Below are positions 1 to 9,754 of a stretch of DNA of 64,000 nt, in pieces. The translations under genes and the position numbers were made by a program. Positions within the stretch are counted from its first letter, which is position 1. Every line of letters begins with the position of its first letter. Under the pieces are notes generated by a model that had not been told where the DNA came from, made no database searches, and saw only the letters and a list, made by a program, of their open reading frames with translations. Location: assembly GCA_963383645.1 (NCBI GenBank), contig OY726578.1:26066523-26130522 (forward strand), read 5' to 3'. This DNA comes from Muscardinus avellanarius (taxonomy: Eukaryota > Chordata > Mammalia > Rodentia > Gliridae).

Positions 1-113
1 ACTCTATATTTTAATACCTTATCCTAATCCTAATATGGAAGAAGACTTCTCTAGTTAACTTCTCATACTGGGGGGAAAGCGTTTCTTCCAGCCTGCTTTC
101 CAGCACCCCTACA
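1..113 (-). mobile_element. Partial LTR (end of a solo LTR or provirus) at the window edge
   Basis: Bases 1-110 match 8250-8357 closely and in the same orientation, so this is the right-hand part of another copy of the LTR at 7634-8358. The copy here ends in GCACCCCTACA, which gives the expected CA terminus. The bases just beyond, read on the minus strand, are purine-rich (AAAGGGGGACAGAA), like a polypurine tract next to a 3' LTR. The rest of the element lies outside the window. Confidence 0.6.
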
Positions 114-231
114 TTCTGTCCCCCTTTGGCTTTACCTGTGCAGTTTCCATCGACTGAGGATACCTGGGTATTGTGTCTATAGGGAGAACCAGCAATTTAT
201 AATGGTGCTTCTTGTGGTGGCTGCATAGGAA

Positions 232-371
232 GATTTAGTCTTTATTTTGAAACAGGGTCTCACTGAGTTGCAGAGGGCCTCACTAAGTAGTTGAGTCTGG
301 CCTCGAACCATGATTCTCCCATCTCAGCTCACAAATGCTGGAATGACGAGCATGTACCACCATGCCCGGGT
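232..371 (-). repeat. B1-dID-type SINE fragment
   Basis: The reverse complement shows the B1-like half of the sciurid SINE, from the CCGGGCATGGTGG start to the AAACAGGGTCTCACTGAG block. The ID-like half is missing. Confidence 0.8.
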
Positions 372-957
372 TCATGCTGATGTCCAGCCTCGGCCAGTCC
401 AGGGGTCTGGAAGGAGATGTAGGTTCAGAAAAATTGAAGAATGAGAAACACTGTGTTTAGTACAGAGAGACGACATCTCTGCCTGTGCCCTAGAATATGC
501 TTTATTTGTACATTAATCCAAACAGATGACAGCAAGCCACATCATACATATTTTGTTTTACATTTGGTATTTTTATTAACCTAAATTTCAAGAAGCAGTC
601 ACCCTTAAAACCATCTATTTTTTCTGTTCTATTTTTCATTTAAATCTGTTAGGAGGTGACCTATGAAACTTATTTTCATCTATAATCTTTTAAAACTTTT
701 ACTTACCTATGTTTAACCTATGACCTTATGTCATAAATGATGAACTGCAACTCACTTTTATTCTCTATCTTAAAAGTAAGTGCTGGATTTACTGTTTCTA
801 CTTCTAAGCCTAACTGCTATTTTCATCCACCATTTTAACCTTGGGGTATTCTGTTAACTTAATCTTAACCACCAAACCTACACTGAACTTATTCTATTTC
901 TCATGGTCTCAATATACATTGTCTATACCTTAGTTTTCTTTTCTTTTTTCTTTCTTT

Positions 958-1150
958 TGTGGTACTGAGGATGGAACCCAGGGGCATTCTACCTCCAAGG
1001 TACACTACCAGCTTTTATTTTTTATTTTAAAACAGAGTCTCACTAAGTTGCTGAGAGCCTCACTAAGTAGCTGAGGCTGTCCTCAAACTGCCATCCTTCT
1101 GTCTCAGCCTCTCCTGCTGGGATGACGAGGGTGTGCCACCATGCATGGCT
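958..1150 (-). repeat. B1-dID SINE
   Basis: Near-complete copy on the minus strand. The ID-like half (GGTACTGAGGATGGAACCC) is followed by the B1-like half, ending in CACCATGCATGGC. Confidence 0.85.
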
Positions 1151-1312
1151 ATACCTTAATTTTTTATAATTTCTATTAAGTTGTTTACCAAGATGACTCT
1201 TGTGCTTTAGTGAGCAGGCACCAAGGAGGTCCCTGCCTGCCCACCCTCTGCAGAAACAGCAGAGTCTTGACCTCAAGCCATTTTCTACTAATATTAACTC
1301 TGCTTTCCAAAG

Positions 1313-1420
1313 TGGAGGATCAGCTGGTGGTGAAAAAGTATTCTGATGAGCGCGAGCCCCTGAGGGGTATACCACAGCAGACCCCCTATCTTGGAGGTGA
1401 CATGCCGAGGGCCTGGTACA
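1313..1420 (+). other. Candidate exon-like segment, 108 bp, open frame
   Basis: The segment is preceded by a pyrimidine-containing stretch ending in AAAG and followed by a consensus GTAAGT donor. It is open in one frame and encodes a 35-residue peptide beginning EDQLVVKKYSDERE and ending GGDMPRAWY. At 108 bp it preserves phase (phase 1 to phase 1). I do not recognise the protein. It lies in the left arm of the inverted repeat, and the matching part of the right arm (about 3810-3890, minus strand) is disrupted. It may be a real exon, a relic of one, or chance. Confidence 0.3.
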
Positions 1421-1451
1421 GTAAGTACAGTTTATTTAAAGTTACCTTTTC

Positions 1452-1662
1452 AGCCGGGCATGGTGGTGCACGTTTGTAATCCCAGCATTCAGGAGGCTGA
1501 GATGGGAGCATCGCAGTTCTTGGACAGCCTCAGCTACTTAGTGATGCCCTCTGCAACTCAGTGAGACCCTGTTTCAAAATAGAGAATAAAAATAGGGTAG
1601 GGGATGTGGCTTGGAGGTCAAATGCCCCTGGGTTCCATCCCCAGACCCACAAAAAATAAAAA
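1452..1662 (+). repeat. B1-dID SINE
   Basis: Complete plus-strand copy: B1-like start GCCGGGCATGGTGGTGCACG, linker AAAATAGAGAATAAAAATAG, ID-like half and A-rich tail. Confidence 0.9.
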
Positions 1663-2070
1663 ATAAAGTTACTTTTTCTTTTTATGGCTAAAACCTTAGG
1701 TGAGCTAGGTGTTGTAACCAGAGGAGAAAAAAAAAGCACTCTTTTATACGTACCTCTTTGAAAAATTCCTCATGGGTCATATTCTTAGTGCTCTTCCCAG
1801 CACAAATCTTAGGACATTTTCCAGTCATATTCATATCAATTTCCCAATTTATTACAGAACAGTAGTCTCCATTCGAGGCTATTTTCAATTTCCCCCAAAG
1901 AACCTTTAATATTGTCATTATTATAACTAAAATCATGAGGCATCATTGAGTCTTATGGAGGACTCCATTTCATAGGATTCCAAGTCATAATGGAAGAGTC
2001 TTCTATCCCTGTGGAATTCTCTTCCCAGCTGCGACCCTGTCATACAGCAGGAACGGCCCTGCCTCTGCTG

Positions 2071-2213
2071 CCTTTATTCTTTTCATTTTGAAACAGGGTC
2101 TCTCAAGGTTGAGGAGGGCCTCACTCAGTAGCTGAGGCTGGCTGAGAACCACGATCCTTTCATCTCAGCCTCCCAAGTTCCAGGATGGCATGCGTGTGCC
2201 TTCATGCCTGGCC
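2071..2213 (-). repeat. B1-dID SINE fragment (B1 half)
   Basis: The minus-strand B1-like half runs from GGCCAGGCATG to the AAACAGGGTCTC block. No ID half is visible. Confidence 0.8.
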
Positions 2214-2502
2214 AGGTTCTGTGTTTCTAACATTCAGTATTCAGCTGTGCTGACAGACAACCTTGAGCTGACCAAGGTCAACCTTGGCTGCAGCTCTGGC
2301 TGAGAGCTCAGAGACAGAAAAGGATTTTATTGTTTTCTGCCTAAGTAGCAAAGCTTGTTCTTATTAGCCATCAACATAGGCTCCATCCCCATCAGATCAG
2401 GCAAGATGCCATGATGAGGCAGAGCATCCTTTCTGGTTCCTCCAGAGGCAGCATCAGGGCTGGGATTTACAGGGGCTTTATCTTGGCCTCTCCAAACTGA
2501 AT

Positions 2503-2553
<51 letters not shown>

Positions 2554-3000
2554 ATGCGTGCGTGCATGCAGGTGTGTGTGTTTGTGGTATTGGAGACATC
2601 AGGGTACAGTTTGTTCACCCTTCAGGCCTCCAGACATGGCTGGGCAGTGGTTTAGTGACGCTGGTTCTCACTGTCTTGGTCCTCTTTCTCCCTGGGAGGT
2701 TGAGAGAGGAGACCAGGCCTCCCAGAGTGTCATCTGGGACGTGGCTGCCCTCAGCACCTGTGGCCTTTGGGGCCATAAGAGTGATGGTGGGGCACCTGGT
2801 GTGGTGACTGACCATGGGCAGAGTGCTGTGTCTGTGTCCTCTCCTCAGCAGGGAGGGTCTGGGGTCAACTATCTGCGGGGACACACTCCCTCTAGAGCTT
2901 CTGGGAAAGGGTCGCTCTAGGCCTCGCTCCGGCAGCTGGTGTAGCCCGGCTGAGGCAAATTCCGCAGGGTTGGAAGACGCTGGCTAAAACAAAGCCATTA
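2214..3000. other. Spacer of the inverted repeat; no gene recognised
   Basis: This stretch separates the two arms and holds the GT microsatellite at 2503-2583. The open frames across the microsatellite are poly-CV and poly-HT artefacts. I see no exon with convincing splice sites or family similarity. Confidence 0.5.
2503..2583. repeat. (GT)n microsatellite with GTGC/GCAT interruptions
   Basis: A run of about 24 GT dinucleotides is followed by TGCATGCG variants and a short second GT run. Confidence 0.95.
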
Positions 3001-3016
3001 TCCCTCTTGATTTCAG

Positions 3017-3149
3017 TTATAATAATGATAATATTGATGATTCTTTGGAAGAAATTGAAAATTGCTTTGAGTGGGAGAGATTGCTGTTCTGTAATAATCC
3101 AGAAATTGATATGAATATGACTAGAAAATGTCTTAATATTTGTGCTTGA
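3017..3149 (+). other. Candidate terminal-exon-like segment, 43 codons and stop
   Basis: It follows an acceptor-like CTCTTGATTTCAG and is open from 3018 to a TGA at 3147-3149. The peptide is acidic and cysteine-containing (DDSLEEIENCFEWERLLFC). The inverted copy in the left arm (minus strand, about 1770-1936) keeps the sequence but has a one-base loss that shifts the frame. I do not recognise the protein, and no matching upstream exon is evident. Confidence 0.3.
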
Positions 3150-3282
3150 AATAGCAAGAAGAAGAATATAAATTTTTCATATTTTTTTGTTTTTGTAATT
3201 GGAATTTTTCTTGGAGTGACATAGAAAGAGCTCTTTGTTGTGTAGTTGGGAATTTTTCAAGGACCTATATAGAAAGAGTTCT

Positions 3283-3493
3283 GCCAGGCGTGGTGGTGCA
3301 CGCTTGTAATCCCAGCATTCGGGAGGCTGAGACCGGAGGATCGTGGTTTGCGGACAGCCTCAGCTACTTAGTGAGGCCCTCTGCAACTCAGTGAGACCTG
3401 GTTTCAAAATAAAGAATAAAAAATAGGGCAGGGGGTGTAACTCAGAGGTCAAATGCCTCTGGGTTCTATCTCTAAATTCGCAAAAAAAAAAAA
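3283..3493 (+). repeat. B1-dID SINE
   Basis: Complete plus-strand copy, GCCAGGCGTGGTGGTGCACG to a poly(A) run of 12. Confidence 0.9.
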
Positions 3494-3601
3494 GAGCTCT
3501 TTGCTCCTCTGCTTACAACTCCTAACTCACTTAAGGTTTTAGCCATGAAAGGAAAAGTTAACTTTAGGAAATTTATACCTACTGTGCAAGGCCTTCTGGT
3601 C

Positions 3602-3790
3602 GCTGGGCGTGGTGGCGTACGCTTGTAATCTCCGTGCTTGGGAGGTGGAGACAGGAGGATCGCACAGGTTCGAAGCCAGCTGTGCTGGCTTAAGAGACCC
3701 TGTTTCCAAATAAAAAGATATAATAGGTCTGGAAATGTATCCTGGAGGTAGAAGGGTTTCCAGGAACCCCAGTAACACCAAAAAAAAATG
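3602..3790 (+). repeat. B1-dID SINE, variant subtype with GGCTTAAGAGACC block
   Basis: This copy has the B1-like start, but the middle reads CTGGCTTAAGAGACCCTG and the ID half reads GGTAGAAGGGTTTCCAGGAA. Other copies sharing these differences are at about 4655-4838, 14462-14575, 21958-22140, 33190-33375 and 62778-62965, which suggests a distinct subfamily. Confidence 0.85.
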
Positions 3791-4574
3791 GTGGTTGGTC
3801 AACTGTGGTATCCCCCCGTGGGGGGCTGGCACTCATCAGAATACGTTTTCACCTCCAACCGACCCTGCACTTTCCTGGAAAGCGCAGAGTTAATTTTAAT
3901 GGAAAGTGGCTTGACATCAGGACTCTGCCGTTCCTACAGGGGGTTAGGCAGGCAGGGACCTCCTTGGTGCCTGCTCACTAAAGAATTCTCTTGGTAGACA
4001 ACCTGATAGGTGTTATAGGAAATTAAGTGCAGACATTGTAAGATTATGAGAAATTGAATAATTTGTGTGGTATTGGTGGTTGGGACAGAATAAGTTAATA
4101 GAATACCTAGTGTTTAGAATGGCAGATAAGATTAGCAGTTGATTTTAAAACCAGAGACAGTACATTTAGCACTAAGTAGTTAAGACAGAGGATAGGAAAA
4201 GTTTATCATCTTTGACGTAGAGTAGTAGTACATTTTATAGTTCACCTCATAACAAATTAATAATGAACAAAACCAGGAAAAACAGGCTGGTCTGAGGTAT
4301 ACTTGCTTCGTGAAATTTTGGTTAATGAAAAACTAGATGAAAAAGTATGTGTGATGTGGCTTGCTGTCATCTGTTAGACTCATGTATAAATAAATTATAT
4401 TCTAGGGCATAGGCAGGGACACCTTCCCCCTGCTACTAAGCGCATCATCTCTCATCCCCTTGTGTGCTGACTCCTCGACCACCTTCAGGGACTTCTGGCT
4501 TGGCTGGAGCAGGTCTCTGGCACCTATCTTTGTTAATTTTTATTTTGTGTTTATTTGTAAGTTTGTTTATTTAT

Positions 4575-5395
4575 TTAATATTACTGGAGATTGAACCCAG
4601 GAGCATTCTACTTCTGAGCTACACTTTCAGCCCTCCTTATTTATTTATTTATTTTTTTGGTGGTACTGGGGTTCCTGGAAGCCCTTCTACCTCCGGGCTA
4701 CACTCCCAGACCTACTTTTACATTTTTATTTGTAAACAGGGTCTCCTAAGCCAGTGCAGCTGGCTTCGATCCTGCGCAATCCTCCTGTCTCTGTCTCACA
4801 AGCGTGGGGAATACAAGTGTGCACCACCATGCCTGGCTATTTTTTATTCTTTATTTTGAAGCAGGGGGTCACTGAGTTGCAAAGGGCATCACTAAGTAGT
4901 TGAGGCTGGCCATGAACCACAATCTTCCTGTCTCAGCCTCCTAAATGTTGGGATTACAAGTGTATGCCACCATGCCCAGCTTGTATTTATTTTTGTAGTA
5001 CTGGGGATTGAACCCAGGGACATTCTGCCTCCAAGCTACACACCCAGCCTCATTTTACTTTATTTATTAAATTTATTTTTTAGGTACTGGTGGTTGATGG
5101 AACCTAGGTACATTCTACCTCTAAGCTACACCCACAGCCCTATATCTTATTTTGAATCAGGGACTCACTATAACTTGCAGAGGGCCTCACTAAATAGCTG
5201 AGGTTGGCTGTGAATCTGCGATCCTTCTGTCTCAGCCTCCCACAGCCTCCCGAGTACTGGGATTACAAGTGCGTGCCACCACTCCTGGCTAATTTTTTAT
5301 TTTGAAATGGTCTCACTGAGTTGGTGAAGGCCTCTCTAAGTTACTGGGGCTGGCTGTGAACCTGTGTTTCAGCCTGCCAAGGATGGGGATGACAG
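4575..5395 (-). repeat. Cluster of minus-strand B1-dID SINEs, partly nested
   Basis: At least five copies or fragments lie end to end on the minus strand: an ID half (4578-4637), a variant-subtype copy (4655-4838), a B1 half (4845-4982), an ID half (4995-5054), a copy at about 5080-5290 and a B1 fragment (5290-5395). Each ID half is marked by GGTACTGG..GAACCC and each B1 half by AGACAGGAGGATC-like blocks in reverse complement. Confidence 0.8.
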
Positions 5396-5587
5396 GCCAG
5401 ATCTCTGGGATCTATTTTCAAAAACAACACTGACCAACTAGTTTGCTGCCTGAGTAATATTTACAAGCTAAAAGTTCAGGTTTGCTATTGTTTCTATAAT
5501 AACATTTGGTGTGAAGGAAAATCCTTAGATCAAAATAAAACTTCACAGATAGAAACCCCAAAAACCCAACAACCAAGAAATCCCAGG

Positions 5588-5762
5588 ATCTGGGGGTGGT
5601 GGTGCAGGCTTGTGAACCCTCAGCTACTTAGGCCCCTTGTAGCTCAGTGAGTCCTCTTTCAAAAAGAACAATGCCGGGTGTGGTGGCACATGTTTCCAAA
5701 TAAAATATAAAATAGGCCTGAGAGTATAGCCTGGAGGTACAAGGCCCCTGGGCTCCACCCCC

Positions 5763-5811
<49 letters not shown>

Positions 5812-5875
5812 TAGGGCTGGGGGTGTCGCTCAGAGGTAGAATGCTCCTGGGATATGTCCCCAGTACTGCAAAGAA
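5588..5875 (+). repeat. B1-dID SINE fragments with a (CA)n expansion
   Basis: Truncated plus-strand SINE pieces (5588-5665, 5672-5765 and an ID half at 5814-5872) flank a CA run at 5766-5809. The CA run sits where a SINE tail would be and probably expanded from it. Confidence 0.75.
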
Positions 5876-5878
5876 AAA

Positions 5879-6028
5879 GACAGGAACGGAAGTGAGTGGA
5901 ACAGAAAAGCCCAGAGCAAAAGTTATATAATAGAGAGCATTATCGGAACCGATAGACAGGAATGGAAGTGAACGAAACAGTAAACCCAGAACGAAAGTTA
6001 AATAACAGAACATATTATCAGAACCAGG
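5879..6028 (+). repeat. Two-copy tandem duplication, unit about 73 bp
   Basis: GACAGGAACGGAAGTGAGTG at 5879 and GACAGGAATGGAAGTGAACG at 5954 begin two adjacent units. Each unit ends in a TTATCGGAACC- or TTATCAGAACC-like block. Confidence 0.75.
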
Positions 6029-6034
6029 AAATAG

Positions 6035-6310
6035 CGACCCTCCCAGACATTCTCAGGTTCTTCCAGGTATACAGTACATAGTATTTCTGCGTCCCCAGAC
6101 ACCGTAGTGTGCCACCAGGTTTGCCTTCTGCATGTCCTTTGAATTGTCCATCTTTCCCCACTCAAAGTTTGCTTTCTCTCCCCTCCAACTCTCTCCAGTC
6201 CAATGAGGCCAGAGAAACCAGGACTCATAGGGCATCTAGCTTCTGGGAGGCTCTGCAGTCAGCGCATCTTCTCCCCACCCTGAAACTCGGGGGACTCCCT
6301 TCCTGAGAGC
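6035..6310 (+). mobile_element. LTR fragment, same family as 12828-13475
   Basis: The sequence matches the reverse complement of 12830-13035 in order: CATTCTCAGGTTCTTCCA, a GCCACCAGG-to-TTCTGCATG block and the AGCTTCT..GAGGCTC block. Promoter and start portions of the LTR are missing, so only the 3' part of the LTR is present here, in plus orientation. Confidence 0.55.
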
Positions 6311-6566
6311 TCTGGAGGGGTGCAGGGACAGATGGTTCCCAGCGAGCGACCCAAGTATCTCAAATGGAACTTGTTGATTGTCTTCATGTGGCCGGCTGAT
6401 AGGATCAGCACAGTCCTGCAGGGCCCTTCAGATCAGCATAGCAGGGACTCTGCACCAGAATGTGGTTCACTTCATGGGAAATTTTCTCAGCTTGGGTATG
6501 ATCTACGTCTGGATCTGGTAAGTGCAACTTATTCCTCAGGGAAGGTCTCCCCAAAATTTGGCTTCA

Positions 6567-6768
6567 TCCAGGTGTGGTGGCTCATGCTTGTAATCCCAGC
6601 ATTTAGGAGGCTGAGATAGAAGGATCCTGGTTTGAGGACAGCCTCAACTACTGAGACCTTCTACAACTTAGTGAGATCCTGTTTAAGAATAAAGTATAAA
6701 AAATAGGTCAGGGGTTGTATCTCCAAGGTAGAATGCCCCTAGGTTCCAGACCCCCCCACACACAAAAA
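6567..6768 (+). repeat. B1-dID SINE
   Basis: Plus-strand copy from CCAGGTGTGGTGGCTCATGC through the linker to an ID half, followed by a C-rich then A-rich tail. Confidence 0.85.
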
Positions 6769-7129
6769 GATGGTTTCACTTGGCAAGGGGGGGTGTGCTG
6801 TCCATGCCCCCCCACCTTCCCTGGCCCTCGGAGAGGTGGGCACCTAAGTGGTGTGTGCACAAGATGGTGGGGCTTCAGCCATAGGTACAGGTGGGGTGCT
6901 GTTGTCATGGGTCTGCATGATATGTTCTGTGGGTTCTCAGCTTCCATGGTGTAGTCAGAGACAAAGGCAGAGGTGTGCTAAGAACAAGTGAGAATACACA
7001 GTCAAAGGAGAGCACAGACCAGCTCAGAACATGAGAGGCCCCTAGAGGAGAAGGTGGCTAGGAGCTCATGGCTGGGGTGGAGGTCTGGCCTTTCCTTTCC
7101 TGGAATCAGTTGGTGGTGGCTGTGTGGGG

Positions 7130-7385
7130 TCTGACCTTGTTCCTTCTCAGGGATCCTTTGTTTACTAAGCATCTCAGGAATCTCAGGTAGGGTGAGGGGC
7201 CACTGTGATTAAGGGCCACTGTGATTAAGGGCTCCTTGAGGCTTCTGCCTAAAACAGAACACATCCTTTAGGGTGGAGCTAGGTATTATGAACTCTCAAG
7301 ATTTTAAAACTATATTTTTCGTTCCTTTCCAAGTTGTCTCCTCCTCTACCTAGTATTTCATTTTTTCCATCCCACCTCATTGTCA
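7130..7385. repeat. Direct repeat with 8840-9110, LTR-like
   Basis: A block running from ATCCTTTGTTTAC through GAGGGGCC and TATATTTTTC to the CTAGTATTTCAT region recurs at 8890-9110 in the same order and orientation. Within this copy the short block AAGGGCCACTGTGATT is tandemly doubled (7200-7229). The 8395-9230 region also shares sequence with 31790-31890 inverted, so this is probably part of an LTR family. Confidence 0.5.
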
Positions 7386-7439
7386 GAAGTAAATTTCTGT
7401 GGCATTATTTTAAAAAAAGAGAGACACATCTGTGTACTT

Positions 7440-7587
7440 TTTTTGTGATACTGGGGATTGAACACAGGTTCAATCTACTGTTTGTGAGAATCTCACCAGT
7501 GGCTGGGGCTGTCCTTGAACCTGACATCCTTTTGTCTCAACCTCCCAAGCACTGGAACTACAGGCATGCTCCACCATGCCTGGTTAG
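7440..7587 (-). repeat. B1-dID SINE, internally deleted
   Basis: The minus-strand copy has the ID half (GATACTGGGGATTGAACAC) fused almost directly to the B1 end (CCTCCCAAGC to CACCATGCCTGG). This SINE and the flank to 7640 recur inverted at about 13955-14090, which suggests a small duplication. Confidence 0.75.
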
Positions 7588-7633
7588 AGAAACACATCTT
7601 TGAAACGCAGATCGGCAAGACAAATTTTACTTT

Positions 7634-8358
7634 GTAGGGGTGCGATAAGTTGTTTAATTTTAACAATGGGACAAGCACATGTAACTCCCAAAGGAAACCA
7701 ACCCAAATATCGAAGGACTCACAAGAGATGTAAAATGCAAGCGAGGTTTATTGTGCTGCATCTCTGTCCCGGCTAGCCAGGGGTCAAGGTTCGACCCCTT
7801 CCCACTCCACGCTCTGAATTTTATAACCCTAGGAGGGAGTGGTTACACACGAGGGAGTGGTTACACAGAGCCTGCCAAAAGTCTGAGCCCACCAACCTTA
7901 GAATACAACCAATCAGATACAAGGACAAACAAGTACAACCAATAATTTTAAAACATGCATCCACACACATCAGAGCCTGCTCTGCCTTTCCCACCCACCT
8001 TGGCTGGGCCAGGCTTATCTCTGCACTGGAGAATCTGCCTGGAGAGCAGATTAGCCTGGCCTTGTTTGCTGATCTAGCTCAGAGATATGGGGATGGGGTC
8101 CCATTTACAAAGACCTTGGCTGGCAAGCTGGAGATTAGAGGCTTTGACCTTGTGGGTCCCCTACCCTCGTCCTTGAATCCTGCAACCTGGGCAGCTGGGC
8201 TTATGGATCTTCATTCTATTTCCAATCCTACCTTACTTCTATATCTTGACTCTATATTTTGATACTTTATTTCTAATCCTAATATGGAAGAAGACTTCTC
8301 TAGTTAACTTCTCATACTGGGGGGAAAGCGTTTCTTCCAGCCCCCTTTCCAGCACCCC
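7634..8358 (-). mobile_element. Solo LTR (minus orientation)
   Basis: Read on the minus strand this has LTR architecture. A TATAAAA-type box falls at about 7821-7829, with a poly(A) signal AATAAA downstream at 7749-7754. The second copy of its right end at 1-113 finishes in GCACCCCTACA. If the plus-strand left end is TGTAGGGGTGC at 7634, the LTR has an 11-bp terminal inverted repeat; an alternative left end is 7680. The last bases of this copy (CCCCGATAAC) depart from the other copy, so the terminus is damaged. I could not confirm a target duplication. Confidence 0.6.
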
Positions 8359-8394
8359 GATAACTTTTAGCAACTGAACCCTGCCACCAGTGAA

Positions 8395-9230
8395 TCAGTG
8401 CTCAGGAACAACATCTTAACAAACTGCTGGCCCTTTTATTTTCAGCTTGGGCTTCTGTGCTGTGCTCCTTTTAATGGGAATGTCCTGGGAAAACATCACA
8501 CTTCTGTGGGGTTCTTGGTTTATGTGGCAGAAAAGAATTTCAGCATTTGCCAGTCAGAAAAGGCAGAGGTCTTATTTAGGAAAGTGAGAGGTTTGAGGGG
8601 GAAAGCAGGCAATTTTAAGAGAGGTCGACCAAGACCATCTTTGTGGCTTTTTCATTTCTTTTATAGAACTCTCACAAGGGTGTCCTCTTTACAGTGCTGT
8701 GGCTGGAACCCATGGGCATTCTACCTTGTTTTGAAACAGTGTCTCACTGAGTTGCAAAGGGCCTCACTAAACAGCTGAGGCTGTCCTTCAAGCTTACAAG
8801 AATGCACCATCATTCCCTGCAAGGGGGTTCTTTTAATCTTCTGGTCCCTCTGACTGTGAGAGGCAGTGGGTGGCTGGTGTGCAATCATTGTCCTACTCAA
8901 GCATCCTTTGTTTACATAGCATTTCAGGGATCTCTGGTGTATAGAGGGGCCTTTGTGAATAAGGGTGTGGCTCATTGTGGCATTAGCCTGAAACAATCCA
9001 TCCTACCTGGTGGAGTTAGAGATTAGGAACTTTCCATATTTTAGAAGTATATTTTTCTTTCCTTCCCAATTCATCTACTTTCTATCTAGCATTTTATTCT
9101 ATTCTGTGTCACAAAGTTTACACCCTTGGCTGAAGGGGAAATGTCAGGGGACACCTATTCTTCCACCAGCCTGGAAGCTGGTCTGACTGATTGACACTGG
9201 CCTGGTGCCATTTGATCTCCAGCTTTCCTT
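8395..9230 (-). mobile_element. LTR-like region interrupted by a SINE
   Basis: The block 8520-8600 (AGAAAAGAATTTCAGCATT and the TTATTTAGGAAAGTG area) matches the reverse complement of 31800-31890, where the same block carries an AATAAAACCTC poly(A)-signal context. The right half repeats 7130-7385. The SINE at 8697-8820 splits it. Family and exact ends are unresolved. Confidence 0.45.
8697..8820 (-). repeat. B1-dID SINE fragment
   Basis: Minus-strand ID and B1 pieces with an internal deletion. The block AAACAGTGTCTCACTGAG is clear. Confidence 0.75.
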
Positions 9231-9245
9231 TTAAATTAGGAAAGG

Positions 9246-9470
9246 AGCTGGGTGTGGTGGTGCACGCCTGTAATCTCCAGGCTTTGGAGGCTGAGACAGG
9301 AGGATCTCAGAGGTTTCAATCCAGCCTCAGGTACTTAGTGAGGCTCTCAGCAACTTAGTGAGACCTGTTTCAAAATAAAATGTAAAGTAGGTCTGGGAGT
9401 ATAGTCTCAGAGGTAGAAAGCCTCTAGGTTGTACCCCTATTAACACCAAGATAAATAAATAAATAAATGA
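9246..9470 (+). repeat. B1-dID SINE
   Basis: Complete plus-strand copy, GCTGGGTGTGGTGGTGCACG to an (AAAT)n tail. Confidence 0.9.
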
Positions 9471-9488
9471 ATTAGGAAAGGAATGTCC

Positions 9489-9715
9489 AGCTGGGTGTGG
9501 TGGGGCATCCCTTTAAACCTTTAAACTTTAATCCTTTAAACTTGGGAGGCTGAGATAGAAAGATCATCTGTTTGAGGACAGCCTTAGCAAGTATTGAGAC
9601 TCATCAATCTAGTGAGACCCTATTTCAAAATAAAAATAAAATATGGCTGGGAGTATCAGTTGGAGTTAGATCAATTTAATTAAACTAAGTTTAATTCCCA
9701 GTACCATTGGGGGAA
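9489..9715 (+). repeat. B1-dID SINE, diverged
   Basis: Plus-strand copy beginning AGCTGGGTGTGGTGGGGCAT. It carries a small internal duplication (CTTTAAACCTTTAAACTTTAA area) and a degraded ID half. Confidence 0.8.
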
Positions 9716-9754
9716 ATAAGTGTGTCTTCCCTGGGAAAACAAGGAAGGCAATGA

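Larger units (their letters stand above)
470..1960. repeat. Left arm of a large imperfect inverted repeat
   Basis: The reverse complement of this segment matches 3000-4440 at several ordered points. 480-560 matches 4340-4430 (a block around ACAGATGACAGCAAGCC). 1190-1380 matches 3800-3990 (a block around AGCAGGCACCAAGGAGG). 1770-1940 matches 2999-3170. Later SINE insertions at 958-1150 and 1452-1662 interrupt the arm. The two arms have diverged by substitutions and small indels, so this is an old inverted duplication. Confidence 0.75.
3000..4440. repeat. Right arm of the large inverted repeat
   Basis: This is the reverse-complement partner of 470-1960. The order of matching blocks is mirrored, as expected for an inverted duplication with a centre near 2450. 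SINEs at 3283-3493 and 3602-3790 inserted after the duplication, because the left arm lacks them at the matching points. Confidence 0.75.

Noticed and set aside
2501..2920. Frames across the GT microsatellite
   Set aside because: The N-terminal part is poly-CV from the repeat and the rest has no similarity.
5628..6013. 129-residue minus-strand frame
   Set aside because: It consists of translated SINE and CA-repeat sequence.
1..8358. A complete provirus between the LTR at the window start and the LTR at 7634-8358
   Set aside because: The sequence next to the right-hand LTR lacks a TGG-starting primer-binding site. The interior is an inverted repeat and SINEs without gag, pol or env.
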